A stretch of DNA of 64,000 bases. Source: Phytohabitans houttuyneae (GTDB taxonomy: Bacteria > Actinomycetota > Actinomycetes > Mycobacteriales > Micromonosporaceae). Location: positions 434,001 to 498,000 of the forward strand of contig NZ_BLPF01000001.1 of assembly GCF_011764425.1 (NCBI RefSeq), written 5' to 3'. The position numbers were made by a program, and so were the translations under genes. The notes beneath the pieces are model-generated. The model was not told the DNA's origin. It ran no database searches and was given only the letters and a program-made list of their open reading frames with translations. How positions within the stretch are numbered: position 1 is the first letter of the stretch; each line of letters opens with the position of its first letter. Shown piece after piece: positions 24,007 to 33,071 of this stretch.

Positions 24007-25973
24007 TCAGGTCCGCGGGCGCAGGGCGGCGCGGGCGCGGCCGATGTCCAAAACCAGCACCGCCAGGTTGGCGGCCAGCACCGCACCGAGGATCGCGGTC
24101 AGCGCGCCCGCCAGGCCCGCGACCGCGTGCCCGCCCAGCCAGGCGCCGGCCAACCCCAGGCCACCGCCGCGGCGAGGGCGCCGTAGCGCAGTCCCGGGCC
24201 GATTCCCCGGCGCAACCAGGCCAGGTACACGCAGAGGCCGACCGCGATGCCCGCCGCCACCACCGCGAGCCCGCCGCTGGCGAACAGCCCCGGCCACACG
24301 CTCGCCACCACGAGGATCGCCAGGAACCACCCGCCGAGCCCCACCACCGCCGCGGCCAGGCTGCGCAGCAGTGCGCTCGCCACCACGCCGAAGCCGCCGC
24401 GCCGCCACACCCACAGCGCCATCGCGCCGAGCAGTACGACCGCGAGGAGCGCGCCGCCGGCCAGCATCAAGAGGATCACCCGTGCGATCGCCGGCATCGT
24501 CATCCCCACCTCGAAGTCGACCGGCTGCGTCGTGTACCCCGAGCGGTCCACCACGCCACGGTCGTAGAACGTGTTCAACAGCCGCTTGCCGGCTGCCGGC
24601 TGGTTGTGCCAGAAGTCCGTCGTGTGCCCGAGCTCGGCGAGCACGACCTGGTGACCGTTGCGCAGCGCGGGCATCAGCTCGTCGGCCGCCACCCGCGGCG
24701 GTGCGGTGAAGTCGACCGAACCGCTCACCACCAGCGTCTCCACATCGGACGGTCGGACCCGCTGGTACTCGGCGTGGTCGGGGCTGGTCGGCCACGCGTC
24801 GGCGAGCCGCCCCCTGGCCCACACGAAGTCGGTCGCCGCGTTGCCCAGGATCGTGCCGGGGTCGCCGCCACCCGCGTAGTACGCCTTGACCGCGGGCGAG
24901 TCGATGCTTGCCGTCGCGGCGGACTCGCCCCACACGAACGACCCCGGAAAGATCAGGTCGGCCATCGTCGCGAGTGCCCACAGCCCGCTCGGGTCGCCCT
25001 CGGCCGCGCTCAGCCAGGCGTCGAACGTGGTCGGCGCGTTCAGCGGCGCCGCGGCGGCGGTCGCCTCGTGCAGGCCCCACAGCGTCGCCGTGCGGGCGGT
25101 GCCCTTCTTGAGCGGCAGCGGGCCCCACCGGTCTGGAGCGTCCGCGACGGTGGCGCGCAGGGAGGCGGCGAGATCGCCGGTACGGGCCGCGCAGCCCTCG
25201 TCCGCCGCGCACAGTTCGGCGTAGTGGCGCAGCTGCTCGTCGGTGATCTCCGGGTCCCACATGAAGTGGCCGGGCGGGTTCGCGCCGATCATCACGGAGC
25301 GGTGCAGCGACGCCGGGTAACGCCACGCGTAGATCATCGCCGTGCGCGTGCCGGCACTCTGGCTGAGCAGGTCGATCCGGCCGTACCCCAGCGCGCGGCG
25401 AGCCGCCTCCAGATCGTCGACGCGCTGCGGCAGCGAGTACCCGTCGAGGTCGGCGCCCGCGTCCGCGAGCCGGCGGCGGCAGTCGCGCAGCGCGCCGGCG
25501 AAGCGCTCCGCCGTCCGCTCGGACGCGAGGTCGGCCGAGCGCCGCAGCGCGGCGGTCACCTCCGGGCAGTCCAGGCGTACCGACCCGTCGACACCCCGGT
25601 AGCCCACCAGCACGACATCGCGGTTGCCCGACAGCCAGCCAGCGGTCGGGAAGTCCAGGTTGCTCTGCCCCGGCCCGCCCTCCAGCCGGAAGACCGGCTC
25701 CGCCGCCGGGGTGGCGGTCGCGCGGACGCGTACCACCGGCAGGGCGATGAGGCGGGAGCCGGCGTCGCGCCGGTTTTCGGGGACGACGAGCGTGCCGCAG
25801 TCGGCCGCGCGGTCACCGTCCCCGGTCGGGTACGTGCACGGCTCCAGCGTCAGGTCGCCGGAGCGCGCGCCGTCCGGCACCGACGGCCGGGATCGACCCG
25901 ACCATCCGGTGTAGACAAGCCCGAGCGACAGCAACCCGATCACCCCGAGGGCCACGGCCCTTCTCCCCACCAT
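24007..25973 (-). CDS. TAP-like alpha/beta hydrolase with C-terminal membrane domain (frameshifted near 3' end)
   Basis: About 655 residues. N-terminal anchor (RRAVALGVIGLLSLGLVYT), then a tripeptidyl aminopeptidase-like hydrolase: LEGGPGQSNLDF oxyanion loop, VLVGYRGVDGSVRLDCPEV, nucleophile in LLSQSAGTRTAMIYAWRYP, Asp in LVVSGSVDFTAPPRV, His in LAELGHTTDFWH. The usual GGSYG elbow is changed to SQSAG. Four or five membrane helices follow from about residue 485, absent from typical members. The frame breaks at 24157-24164 (one base lost); the other frame completes the last helix and stops at 24007. ATG 25973. Confidence 0.82.
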
Positions 25974-26130
25974 GACCTCTGAGTCTGGAGTGGATGGGCG
26001 CCCGGTTCGATGGTGCCTGCCGCCGTATCCGGGGTAAGGACAACCCCACCCCCGGTCAGCAAAATCCGTACGAGGGACCGCAAGAATTCGACCAAGAAGC
26101 GTATATCGACGCGCATGAGGTCGCACCAGC

Positions 26131-27450
26131 ATGGGCGGGGTGACGGTGATCGCGGTCCCGTTCGCCGGGGAGGGCGCCGGCGAGGACGAGCTGAGCTGGG
26201 GCCAACAGGACATCTGGGGCAGCATGCGGCGGGACCGCTCGTGGCTGCCGATCGGATTCGCGCGACCTGTGCCGCCCGGCACGACCGTCGAGGACATCGT
26301 GGACGAGCTGCGCTGGTGCGTGAGCCGGTACCCGTCGCTGCGCACGCGGCTGCGCTTCACCGGCGGCGACCGACCGCGCCAGGTGGTGTACGCGAGCGGC
26401 GAGGTCGAGCTGGAGGTCGTGGACGCGCCGCCGGACGCCGACCCGGCCGCCGTGGCCAAGGGCGTGCAGGACCGATACCAGGGCACCGACCACGACCACG
26501 CGGCCGAGTGGCCGGTGCGGATGGCGGTGGTCCGTCATCTCGGCGCACCCGCGTACCAGGTCATGGTCGTCTGCCACCTGGTGGTGGACGGCTTCGGCGC
26601 CCTCGTGATGCAGGACGGCATGCGGGACCGCCCGTCCGGACCCGGCGCCGCATTGGAGCCGCTGGAACAGGCGCGGGAGCAGCGGACGCCGGCGGCGGTA
26701 CGGCGCAGCGAGGCGGCCCTGCGGCACTGGGAGCACCTGCTTCGCACCACCGCGGCGGACCGCTACCCCGGCTCGGCCGACCCGCGCACCCCGCGCTACT
26801 GGGAGGTCGTCCGCACCTCGCCCGCCCTGCACCTGGCGGTGGAACGGGTCGCCGCGCGGGCCCGGGTGGAGTCCTCGACGGTGCTGCTCGCCGCGTACGC
26901 GATGGCGATGTCGGCGGTGACCGGGATCGCCCCGCTGCTGACCCAGCTGGTGGTCGGCAACCGCTTCCGGCCGGGCCTCGCCACGACGGTCAGCCCGGTG
27001 AGCCAGACCGCGCTGTGCCGGCTCGACGTCGCCGGCCGCGAATTCGACGACGCGCTCGCGGTCACGTGGCGGGCGGCGCTGGCCGGCTACAAGCACTCCT
27101 ACTACGACCCGGCCGCACTCGACGCACTGCTGCGGCGGGTGGCCGCCGAACGGCCGGACCCGGCGGTCATGCGCTGCGGCTTCAACGACCGGCGCGGGCT
27201 GCTGCGCGACCTGCCACCGGCGGACCCGGCCGCGGACCCGCGGGCCGCGCTCGCCCACACGACCACGCGCGTGGAACGCCGCCAGGACAAGCCCTTCGAC
27301 CCGTGCTACCTGCACGTCCTCCAGGAGCCGGGCGCGGTCGTGCTGGTGCTCTGCGCCGACACGCACTTCCTCGGGCCGGACCAGCAGGAGGACGTCCTGC
27401 GCCGCATCGAGGAAACCGTCGTGGACGCCGCCTCGCGCGGTGGCCACTAA
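26131..27450 (+). CDS. Stand-alone condensation-domain protein
   Basis: 439 residues with the chloramphenicol-acetyltransferase-like fold of NRPS condensation domains. The active-site motif HHxxxDG appears as CHLVVDG (residues ~147-153), keeping the second, catalytic His and the DG. LSWGQQDIWGSMRRDRSW resembles the N-terminal C1 motif, SSTVLLAAYAMAMSAVTGI and VGNRFRPGLATTVSPVSQTA correspond to C4/C5. No adenylation or carrier domain is nearby, so it could act in trans, be an acyltransferase such as the PapA type, or have another role. ATG 26131; GTG 26140 possible. Confidence 0.8.
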   Translation: MGGVTVIAVPFAGEGAGEDELSWGQQDIWGSMRRDRSWLPIGFARPVPPGTTVEDIVDELRWCVSRYPSLRTRLRFTGGDRPRQVVYASGEVELEVVDAPPDADPAAVAKGVQDRYQGTDHDHAAEWPVRMAVVRHLGAPAYQVMVVCHLVVDGFGALVMQDGMRDRPSGPGAALEPLEQAREQRTPAAVRRSEAALRHWEHLLRTTAADRYPGSADPRTPRYWEVVRTSPALHLAVERVAARARVESSTVLLAAYAMAMSAVTGIAPLLTQLVVGNRFRPGLATTVSPVSQTALCRLDVAGREFDDALAVTWRAALAGYKHSYYDPAALDALLRRVAAERPDPAVMRCGFNDRRGLLRDLPPADPAADPRAALAHTTTRVERRQDKPFDPCYLHVLQEPGAVVLVLCADTHFLGPDQQEDVLRRIEETVVDAASRGGH

Positions 27451-27451
27451 C

Positions 27452-27490
27452 GTTTCCGGATCCGCCCGCTGCGCGGGCGGACCCGGAAAC
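27452..27490. terminator. Strong hairpin after condensation-domain gene
   Basis: An 18-bp stem with one mismatch (27452-27469 with 27473-27490) and a 3-nt loop begins one base after the stop at 27450. No U-tract follows. Confidence 0.75.
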
Positions 27491-27509
27491 TCTGCGCCCG
27501 GCAGGGCCG

Positions 27510-27534
27510 GGTTCGCCGGGGAACCCGGCGAACC
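27510..27534. terminator. Second hairpin in the convergent intergenic region
   Basis: A perfect 10-bp stem (27510-27519 with 27525-27534, arm GGTTCGCCGG) lies 27 bp from the stop of the opposing gene at 27562. With the preceding hairpin it forms a bidirectional termination zone. Confidence 0.65.
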
Positions 27535-27561
27535 GTAGTGGTCACCGCACCAGCGCCTGCC

Positions 27562-28815
27562 TCAGGTGATGGCGGCGAGGTCGAGGACGTACCTGGCGCC
27601 GTTCCCCTCCTCCCACTGCACGACGGTGAGCGGCGTCCGGGCCGTGGTGGACAGGTCCGCCTGGGGCACGGTGGCCGCCGCGCCGGTCCTGCGGTCCCAG
27701 ATCCAGGTCCGCCCGCCCGACTCGGCGAACGAGCCGAGCCCGAACCGCCCCGCCAGCGCCGACTTCTCGTACGGCACGGTCCGCTGGCTGAACGGGACCT
27801 CCCGGAAACCGGTGCCGTCCAGGCGCTGCACCGTCGCCCGCCCGCCGGCGTCGAGGCCGAGGCAGAGGGTCGGGTTGCAGTCGATGGACGCGGCGCCGTC
27901 GTTGGCGGTCCAGCCGCGCCGCTCCCCGGTCAGCACGTTGAGCAGGGAACCGGTCCGCTGCTCGCTACCGCCGGCGGCCTCCTCGGCGTCCACATCGGAC
28001 TGGCGGCGGGTGGTCACCCAGGGGAAGGCCCCGAAGTCCTGGTACCCCTCGGTGCCGTCAACCTTTTGCGGCACCAGGTTGCCCAGGCGCATGCGGTAGA
28101 TGGCGCTCGCGGCGCCGTCCCCGTCGTACCGCCAGTAGACGACGCCGAAGTCCACCCCGATCGGGTACGCCTGCCCGGCCAGCGGCCACGTGGTGAGCAG
28201 GCGGGCGGGGGCCGAGCCGTCCACCGGCGCGATCCACAGCTCGTACGGCGCGGTGTCGCGGCGCAGCCCCCACAGCACGTCGCCGCCGTCGACGAAGACC
28301 TCCGCCAGCCCGGCGTCGAGGCGTTCCACCGCCGGCCCGTTGAGCGAGCGTGCCGTGCCGGCCGCGGCGTCGAGGAGCACCGGCCACACGGTCAGGTCGT
28401 TCGAGGTCGTCGCGGTCGGCAGGAAGTCCGACCGCACCACGTACTTGCCGGCGCCGATGACCGCGGAGACCGTGTACCGGCCGCCGCCCGGGAGGGTGGC
28501 CGGGATCCGGTGCACGGCGGCGGGCCACACCTCCTGCGGCGTGGGGAGATCACCGAAGTCCGGCACCGTGCCTGACCAGGCCGCCGCTTGCGCCGCCGGC
28601 GGCTGTGCCGCGCCGAGGTGCACGGCGAGGGGTACCGCCGCGACCACGAGTCCCAGCACGCACGCCGCGGCGACCATCAGCGCGGCGCGCGAGCGCCGCC
28701 GGGGCTGCGCCGCCGCGGGCCGCGGCAGCTTGGCCAGGATCCGCTCGGGCGGCACGGCGCGCCCGGCCTGGCGCTGCTGGGCGTCGCGGATCAGGTCCTC
28801 GAGGTACGTGTTCAT
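27562..28815 (-). CDS. Membrane-anchored beta-propeller-like partner of SigE-type sigma factor
   Basis: 417 residues. The cytoplasmic part MNTYLEDLIRDAQQRQAGRA, then a basic stretch, one membrane helix (AALMVAAACVLGLVVAAVPL) and an outer ~340-residue region with repeating W/Y-strand motifs such as GGDVLWGLRRDTAPYELWIA, PVDGSAPARLLTTWP and GRTWIWDRRTGAAATVPQ, resembling a TolB/YncE-like propeller. Its ATG overlaps the sigma stop by 4 nt, so translation is coupled. It probably senses an outside condition for the sigma factor, but no anti-sigma domain is recognisable. Confidence 0.78.
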   Translation of the reverse strand: MNTYLEDLIRDAQQRQAGRAVPPERILAKLPRPAAAQPRRRSRAALMVAAACVLGLVVAAVPLAVHLGAAQPPAAQAAAWSGTVPDFGDLPTPQEVWPAAVHRIPATLPGGGRYTVSAVIGAGKYVVRSDFLPTATTSNDLTVWPVLLDAAAGTARSLNGPAVERLDAGLAEVFVDGGDVLWGLRRDTAPYELWIAPVDGSAPARLLTTWPLAGQAYPIGVDFGVVYWRYDGDGAASAIYRMRLGNLVPQKVDGTEGYQDFGAFPWVTTRRQSDVDAEEAAGGSEQRTGSLLNVLTGERRGWTANDGAASIDCNPTLCLGLDAGGRATVQRLDGTGFREVPFSQRTVPYEKSALAGRFGLGSFAESGGRTWIWDRRTGAAATVPQADLSTTARTPLTVVQWEEGNGARYVLDLAAIT

Positions 28816-29321
28816 GACGGGACCTCCTCGATCAGGGACGACCGGGCGGGAAGTGCGGCCCGCAACGTCGCGAGGGCCCGGAAGATCTGGGTACGGACCG
28901 TGACCGGACGGCAGCCGAGCAAATCGGCTATCTGCTCGTCGGGAAGGTCCTCGTAGTAACGCAAAGCCAGCGCCGCACGCTGTTTCGGTGGGAGGGTGGC
29001 GATCAGGCGGAGCACGAGGTCGCGATCCTCCGCGGCCACGGCGTTGTCCTCGACCGGCGGGGCGATCGACTCGAGTGCCTCCGGCGAGATCGTCACGAGC
29101 CGTGCCGCCCGCCGCCGCCGCCAGGAGAGGAACTCGTTGAGGATCATGCGCTTCACGTACTGCTCCGGCGCGTCGAGCCCACCGATCCGCCCCCAGCGCG
29201 CCTGCGCCCGCACCAACACGTCCTGCGTGATGTCCTCGGCAAGGTACGGGTCCCAGGTCACCACCGTCGCGTACCGGACCAGTGGACCTAACCGGGCCGC
29301 CACGAACTCCTCGAAGGTCAC
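28812..29321 (-). CDS. SigE-family ECF RNA polymerase sigma factor
   Basis: 169 residues. FEEFVAARLGPLVRYATVVT, DITQDVLVRAQARWGRIGGL and YVKRMILNEFLSWRRRRAAR form region 2; LPPKQRAALALRYYEDLPDE and QIADLLGCRPVTVRTQIFRA form region 4. It is paralogous to the sigma at 9986-10489 and has the same type of downstream membrane partner. Start GTG 29321 with GGGAGGG upstream. Confidence 0.92.
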   Translation of the reverse strand: MTFEEFVAARLGPLVRYATVVTWDPYLAEDITQDVLVRAQARWGRIGGLDAPEQYVKRMILNEFLSWRRRRAARLVTISPEALESIAPPVEDNAVAAEDRDLVLRLIATLPPKQRAALALRYYEDLPDEQIADLLGCRPVTVRTQIFRALATLRAALPARSSLIEEVPS

Positions 29322-29539
29322 GCGCCGCCGCCCTCCCGTGCCGGCATTCTCCGACCTCGAAACTCCCGAGCGGGCCTGCGATGTTGCACGCGGGACGAAA
29401 GTTCCCTACCGTGGCGCGGGTTTAGCACTGTGCACCCATATTTGTGCGTGTTTGGGGGTACACAGACAGTGAGAGTGTGATCCAGAATACATCTCTGCGA
29501 CCTGGCCGGGCCGCGGAGGCGGCCACACCGGAGGCGGAC

Positions 29540-31693
29540 GTGGGGGTCGAGGTGGACATACGGCGGGTTATGCGCTGGGCGATAGTCGCCGGCGCGGTTT
29601 GGCTGGTGTTGTACGCGGTGCTCACGGGCCTGAGCCAGGGCTCGGAGGCGATGGCCCGGTTCGTCGGCAACGTGGTTTATGTCGTTCCGCTCGTGCTTCT
29701 CGCGCCGCTGTCCGTGATGGCCGCCCGCCGCTCGCGGGGACGGCTGCGCACCGCCTGGTGGCTGCTGGCCGTCTCCAACCTGCTGTGGCTCGTGGGGGAG
29801 CTGATCTGGAGCGCGTACGCCTTCACCCGGCCGGGCGGCGCACCCTCACCCTCGATCGCCGACATCGCCTACATCGGCTCGTACGCCGTCGCCCTGCCCG
29901 GCATCGTGATCGGCTTCGGCGGCACCTGGGCCGAGCGGCAGGTGCGCTGCATGGTCGACTCCGCCCTGGTGACGCTCGGCATCGGCGCGGTCGGCTGGGC
30001 GCTGGTGGTCGGCCCGCTCATGCCCGGCACGACGACGGCCGGCGCGATCGTCACGTTCGCGCAGCCGCTGTTCGCCATCACGATCGTCACGGCACTCGTC
30101 GCGGTGGGGCTCTGCGGCCACCGCACGATCCCACCGTCGTTCCTGCTGGCCGGCGCGGGCTTCGCGGTGGCCGGCATCACCGACGCCGTGTACGCGTACC
30201 TGTTCATGGTCCACTCGTACGACGACGCGAGCTGGCTCAACCTCGGCTGGCAGGTCGAGGCCGTGCTCCTGTGCCTGGCGGCGGCCGCCGCCGCGCTGCG
30301 CACCGAGCCCGAGCCCGAGGTGCGCAGCCTCGACCGCGACGTGGCCGTGCTGCCGGCCGCCGTGGCCGTGCTCTCGATCGTCGGCATCGCCATCGCCGAC
30401 CGGCTCACCGAGGGCCACCTCGCCCGCTCCACGCTGGTCATCGCGGTGCTGCTCGCGTCCGGCCTGCTGCTGCGCCAGGTGCTCGTCACCCGCGACCGCA
30501 CGCGGCTCGCCGAGGCGCTGGCCACCGCGCTGCGCGAGCAGGAGCGGCTGGCCGTCACCGACGGGCTGACCGGCCTGTACAACCGCCGCTTCTTCCAGGA
30601 GATGCTGCGGCTCGACGCGGAGCGCGCGGAGCAGAACAGCGCGCCGATCAGCATCGTCATCATCGACCTGGACCGCTTCAAGAAGATCAACGACAGCTGC
30701 GGCCATCCCACCGGCGACCGGGTGCTTGTCGAGGCCGCCGACCGGATCCGCCGCGCGGTACGCCCCGCCGACCTTGTCGCCCGCTACGGCGGCGAGGAGT
30801 TCGTCTGCCTGCTCCCCGGCGCCGGCGAGGACACCGCGATGGAGGTGGCCGAGCGGGTACGCCGCGCGCTGTCCCGCACTCCCCTGGTGGTGCCTAGCGG
30901 CCGCGAGGTGCGCCTCACCGCCTCGCTCGGCGTGGCCAGCGCCGGTACCCGCGGCGGCCGGCCGCACGGCGACCTTGAAGGCCTGATCCAGGACGCGGAC
31001 GGCGCCCTCTACCGCGCCAAGGCCCGCGGGCGCGACCAGGTCGTCGCCGCCGGGCGGCTGGCCGACCTCGCGCTCGACACCGACCCGGACCTGCCGTCCG
31101 CGCTGGTGTGGCTGGCCGACCAGATCGACGCCAAGCTCGGCAACCACGAGCACAGCACCGCCGTCTCGCGGTGGGCGCTGCTCACCGGCGCGCGGCTCGG
31201 CCTGCACCAGGCCGAACTGCGCCGCACCGCCGCGGCCGCCCGGCTGCACGACATCGGCAAGATCAACGTCGACGACGCGATCCTCACCAAGCCGGGCCGC
31301 CTCAGCCAGGAGGAGTGGGACGTGCTGCGCCGCCACCCGCAGGAGGGCGCCCGCCTGCTGACCGAGCTCAGCGACCGCGCCGACCTCGCCCCGCTGGTCG
31401 GCGCGCACCACGAGCGGTACGACGGCGCCGGCTACCCCACGGGCCTGCGCGGCGACGGCATCCCCATCGAGGCCCGGATCATCGCGGTGTGCGACTCGTG
31501 GGCCGCGATGCGCGCCGACCGCGCGTACGCCTCGGCGCTGAGCGAGGCTGAAGCGAGGCACCAGATCGAGCGCGGCCGGGGCAGCCAGTTCGACCCCGCG
31601 GTGGCGGACGCCTTCCTGGCCCTGCTCGACGAGGGCGCCATCGACGAGCTGGCCCCGCTGCGCCACACCGACGCCGCCACCACGCCGCGCTGA
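29540..31693 (+). CDS. Membrane c-di-GMP turnover protein: GGDEF plus HD-GYP
   Basis: 717 residues. About eight or nine N-terminal membrane helices form a sensory region. The diguanylate cyclase domain has LYNRRFFQEMLRLD and the active-site loop RYGGEEFVCLLPG. The C-terminal phosphodiesterase has HDIGK and HHERYDGAGYPTGLRGDG, the HD and GYP motifs. Both domains look catalytically complete, so it could both make and break c-di-GMP, balanced by its membrane sensor. I chose GTG 29540 because GGAGG lies 5 nt before it; the frame is open to GTG 29444. Confidence 0.9.
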   Translation: MGVEVDIRRVMRWAIVAGAVWLVLYAVLTGLSQGSEAMARFVGNVVYVVPLVLLAPLSVMAARRSRGRLRTAWWLLAVSNLLWLVGELIWSAYAFTRPGGAPSPSIADIAYIGSYAVALPGIVIGFGGTWAERQVRCMVDSALVTLGIGAVGWALVVGPLMPGTTTAGAIVTFAQPLFAITIVTALVAVGLCGHRTIPPSFLLAGAGFAVAGITDAVYAYLFMVHSYDDASWLNLGWQVEAVLLCLAAAAAALRTEPEPEVRSLDRDVAVLPAAVAVLSIVGIAIADRLTEGHLARSTLVIAVLLASGLLLRQVLVTRDRTRLAEALATALREQERLAVTDGLTGLYNRRFFQEMLRLDAERAEQNSAPISIVIIDLDRFKKINDSCGHPTGDRVLVEAADRIRRAVRPADLVARYGGEEFVCLLPGAGEDTAMEVAERVRRALSRTPLVVPSGREVRLTASLGVASAGTRGGRPHGDLEGLIQDADGALYRAKARGRDQVVAAGRLADLALDTDPDLPSALVWLADQIDAKLGNHEHSTAVSRWALLTGARLGLHQAELRRTAAAARLHDIGKINVDDAILTKPGRLSQEEWDVLRRHPQEGARLLTELSDRADLAPLVGAHHERYDGAGYPTGLRGDGIPIEARIIAVCDSWAAMRADRAYASALSEAEARHQIERGRGSQFDPAVADAFLALLDEGAIDELAPLRHTDAATTPR

Positions 31694-31764
31694 GCGACCG
31701 GCCACGCCGGGCGGCCGCGCCCCAGACATCCGTTTCAGAAGATCCAACCCGAAACAGATCCGGG

Positions 31765-31813
31765 CTACCGCGACGTCCGTCGTGGTCCGGACCGTTGCTC
31801 CCGCGGCCTCACC
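31765..31813 (+). repeat. 49-bp dispersed repeat, copy 2
   Basis: Identical to the reverse complement of 19392-19440. Matching falls off on both sides after a few bases, with patchy similarity downstream (TCCGCGG, then CCCAAG). Confidence 0.85.
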
Positions 31814-31961
31814 CTCCGCGGTCGCCAGGCTCAGCCCAAGGGCCTTGCCCTTGATCGACAGTCACGCACCGCGGGGCGAGTCCGCCCACGATGCGGCACC
31901 GTCGCGGAGGTCTCTCCTACGGTCAGTGACCATCCGTTGGACCCAAGCGGCGCCGCAGTCG

Positions 31962-32052
31962 AGATCTTGGTGAGTAAGCGCGTTATTGGCCAACTTGCCA
32001 AGATCTGCCGGAGCGGGCTCCCGGGTTGAGCTCGGCGACCGCGGAGGGTGAG
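31962..32052 (+). repeat. Palindromic intergenic element, copy 2
   Basis: Left arm 31962-31975 pairs with 31993-32006 (AGATCTTGG core, same two wobble positions as copy 1), followed by a 46-nt tail almost identical to that of copy 1. Confidence 0.8.
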
Positions 32053-32124
32053 CGGCAACCGCGGGCGCGGCGGCAGCTCACATCCAACTCGGGGGGACTT
32101 CAAGAGGACTCACCCCGAAGCTCC

Positions 32125-33003
32125 TTAGCGGGACAGCAGGGCGCGCAGCGCCTTGACCACCTCGGCCGGCGCCTCCTCGGCCATGAAGTGTCCACAGGAG
32201 ACAGTCTCGTGGTGCAGGTCGGGCGCCCAGGCCCGCCAGATGGCCGCCGCGTCGAAGCCGAGCGCCGCGCCCCAGTCCTGCTGGAGCACCGTGACCGGCA
32301 TGCGGAGCGTGTTGCCGGCCTCCCGGTCGGCCCGGTCGTGTTCCACGTCGATGCCGGCCGAGGCGCGGTAGTCGGCGACGATCGACGGCACGGCCGCCCG
32401 GGACGCCGCCAGGTACTCCCGCCGCACCTCCGGCGGGATGGCCTCCGGGTCCCTGGTCCAGATGTCGAGGAAGTGGCCGAAGAACGCGTCCGCGCTCGCG
32501 CCGATCAGCCGCTCGGGCAGGCCGGGCGGCTGCGCCATCAGGTACAGGTGGAAGCCGACCGCCGCGGTGGTGCCGTGCATCACGTCCCACATGTCGAGGG
32601 TGGGCAGCACGTCGAGCGAGGCCAGGTGGGTCACCCGGTCCGGGTGGTCGAGGCCGGCCCGGATGGCGACCAGCGCGCCGCGGTCGTGCCCGGCCAGCGC
32701 GAAGCGCTCGTGGCCCAGCGCGGCGGCCAGCGCCACGACGTCGGCGGCCATCGTCCGCTTGCCGTACCCGGTGCCGTCCGGGTCGGCGGGCTTGTCACTC
32801 GCGCCGTAGCCGCGCAGGTCGGGCGCGATGACCGTGTGGTCGGCGGCGAGGTCGGCGGCGACGTGCCGCCACATCAGGTGGGTCTGCGGAAAGCCGTGCA
32901 GCAGGACGACCGGGCTGCCCGCTCCCCCGACGGCGACGTTCAGCGCGACGCCGTCGGCGACCGGCACCCTCCGGTACTCGAATCCGGTGATCTGAGGTGT
33001 CAT
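32125..33003 (-). CDS. Alpha/beta hydrolase, haloacetate dehalogenase / epoxide hydrolase type
   Basis: 292 residues. The motifs are those of fluoroacetate dehalogenase-like enzymes: VVLLHGFPQTHLMWRHV, APDLRGYGASDKP, nucleophile Asp in ALAGHDRGALVAIRAGLDHP, and catalytic His in SCGHFMAEEAPAEV. FFGHFLDIWTRDPEAI is in the cap. An Asp nucleophile separates it from esterases; it could cleave a haloacid or epoxide. ATG 33003, divergent from the SARP gene. Confidence 0.88.
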   Translation of the reverse strand: MTPQITGFEYRRVPVADGVALNVAVGGAGSPVVLLHGFPQTHLMWRHVAADLAADHTVIAPDLRGYGASDKPADPDGTGYGKRTMAADVVALAAALGHERFALAGHDRGALVAIRAGLDHPDRVTHLASLDVLPTLDMWDVMHGTTAAVGFHLYLMAQPPGLPERLIGASADAFFGHFLDIWTRDPEAIPPEVRREYLAASRAAVPSIVADYRASAGIDVEHDRADREAGNTLRMPVTVLQQDWGAALGFDAAAIWRAWAPDLHHETVSCGHFMAEEAPAEVVKALRALLSR

Positions 33004-33059
33004 GCGGCAAGCCTGCGCGGCGGCGATCAGCAATCACTGAGCAACGGATCAGTACCGGC

Positions 33060-33065
33060 TACGGT
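33060..33065 (+). promoter_or_regulatory. -10 box of a leaderless promoter
   Basis: TACGGT exactly 6 nt before GTG 33072, identical in box and spacing to that at 12996. The start codon would be at the 5' end of the transcript. Confidence 0.6.
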
Positions 33066-33071
33066 GGGGCC

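Larger units (their letters stand above)
31694..32124. other. 431-bp geneless region with dispersed repeats
   Basis: No gene supported. It contains copy 2 of the 49-bp repeat (31765-31813) and copy 2 of the palindromic element (31962-32052). A short imperfect hairpin around 31732-31757 (GTTTC/GAAAC arms) may end the c-di-GMP gene transcript. The 63-codon open frame at 31782 is a translation of the repeat. Confidence 0.7.

Noticed and set aside
31782-31973. 63-codon gene similar to a frame at 19205-19423
   Set aside because: Similarity is confined to the 49-bp DNA repeat and does not favour synonymous changes; no start signals.
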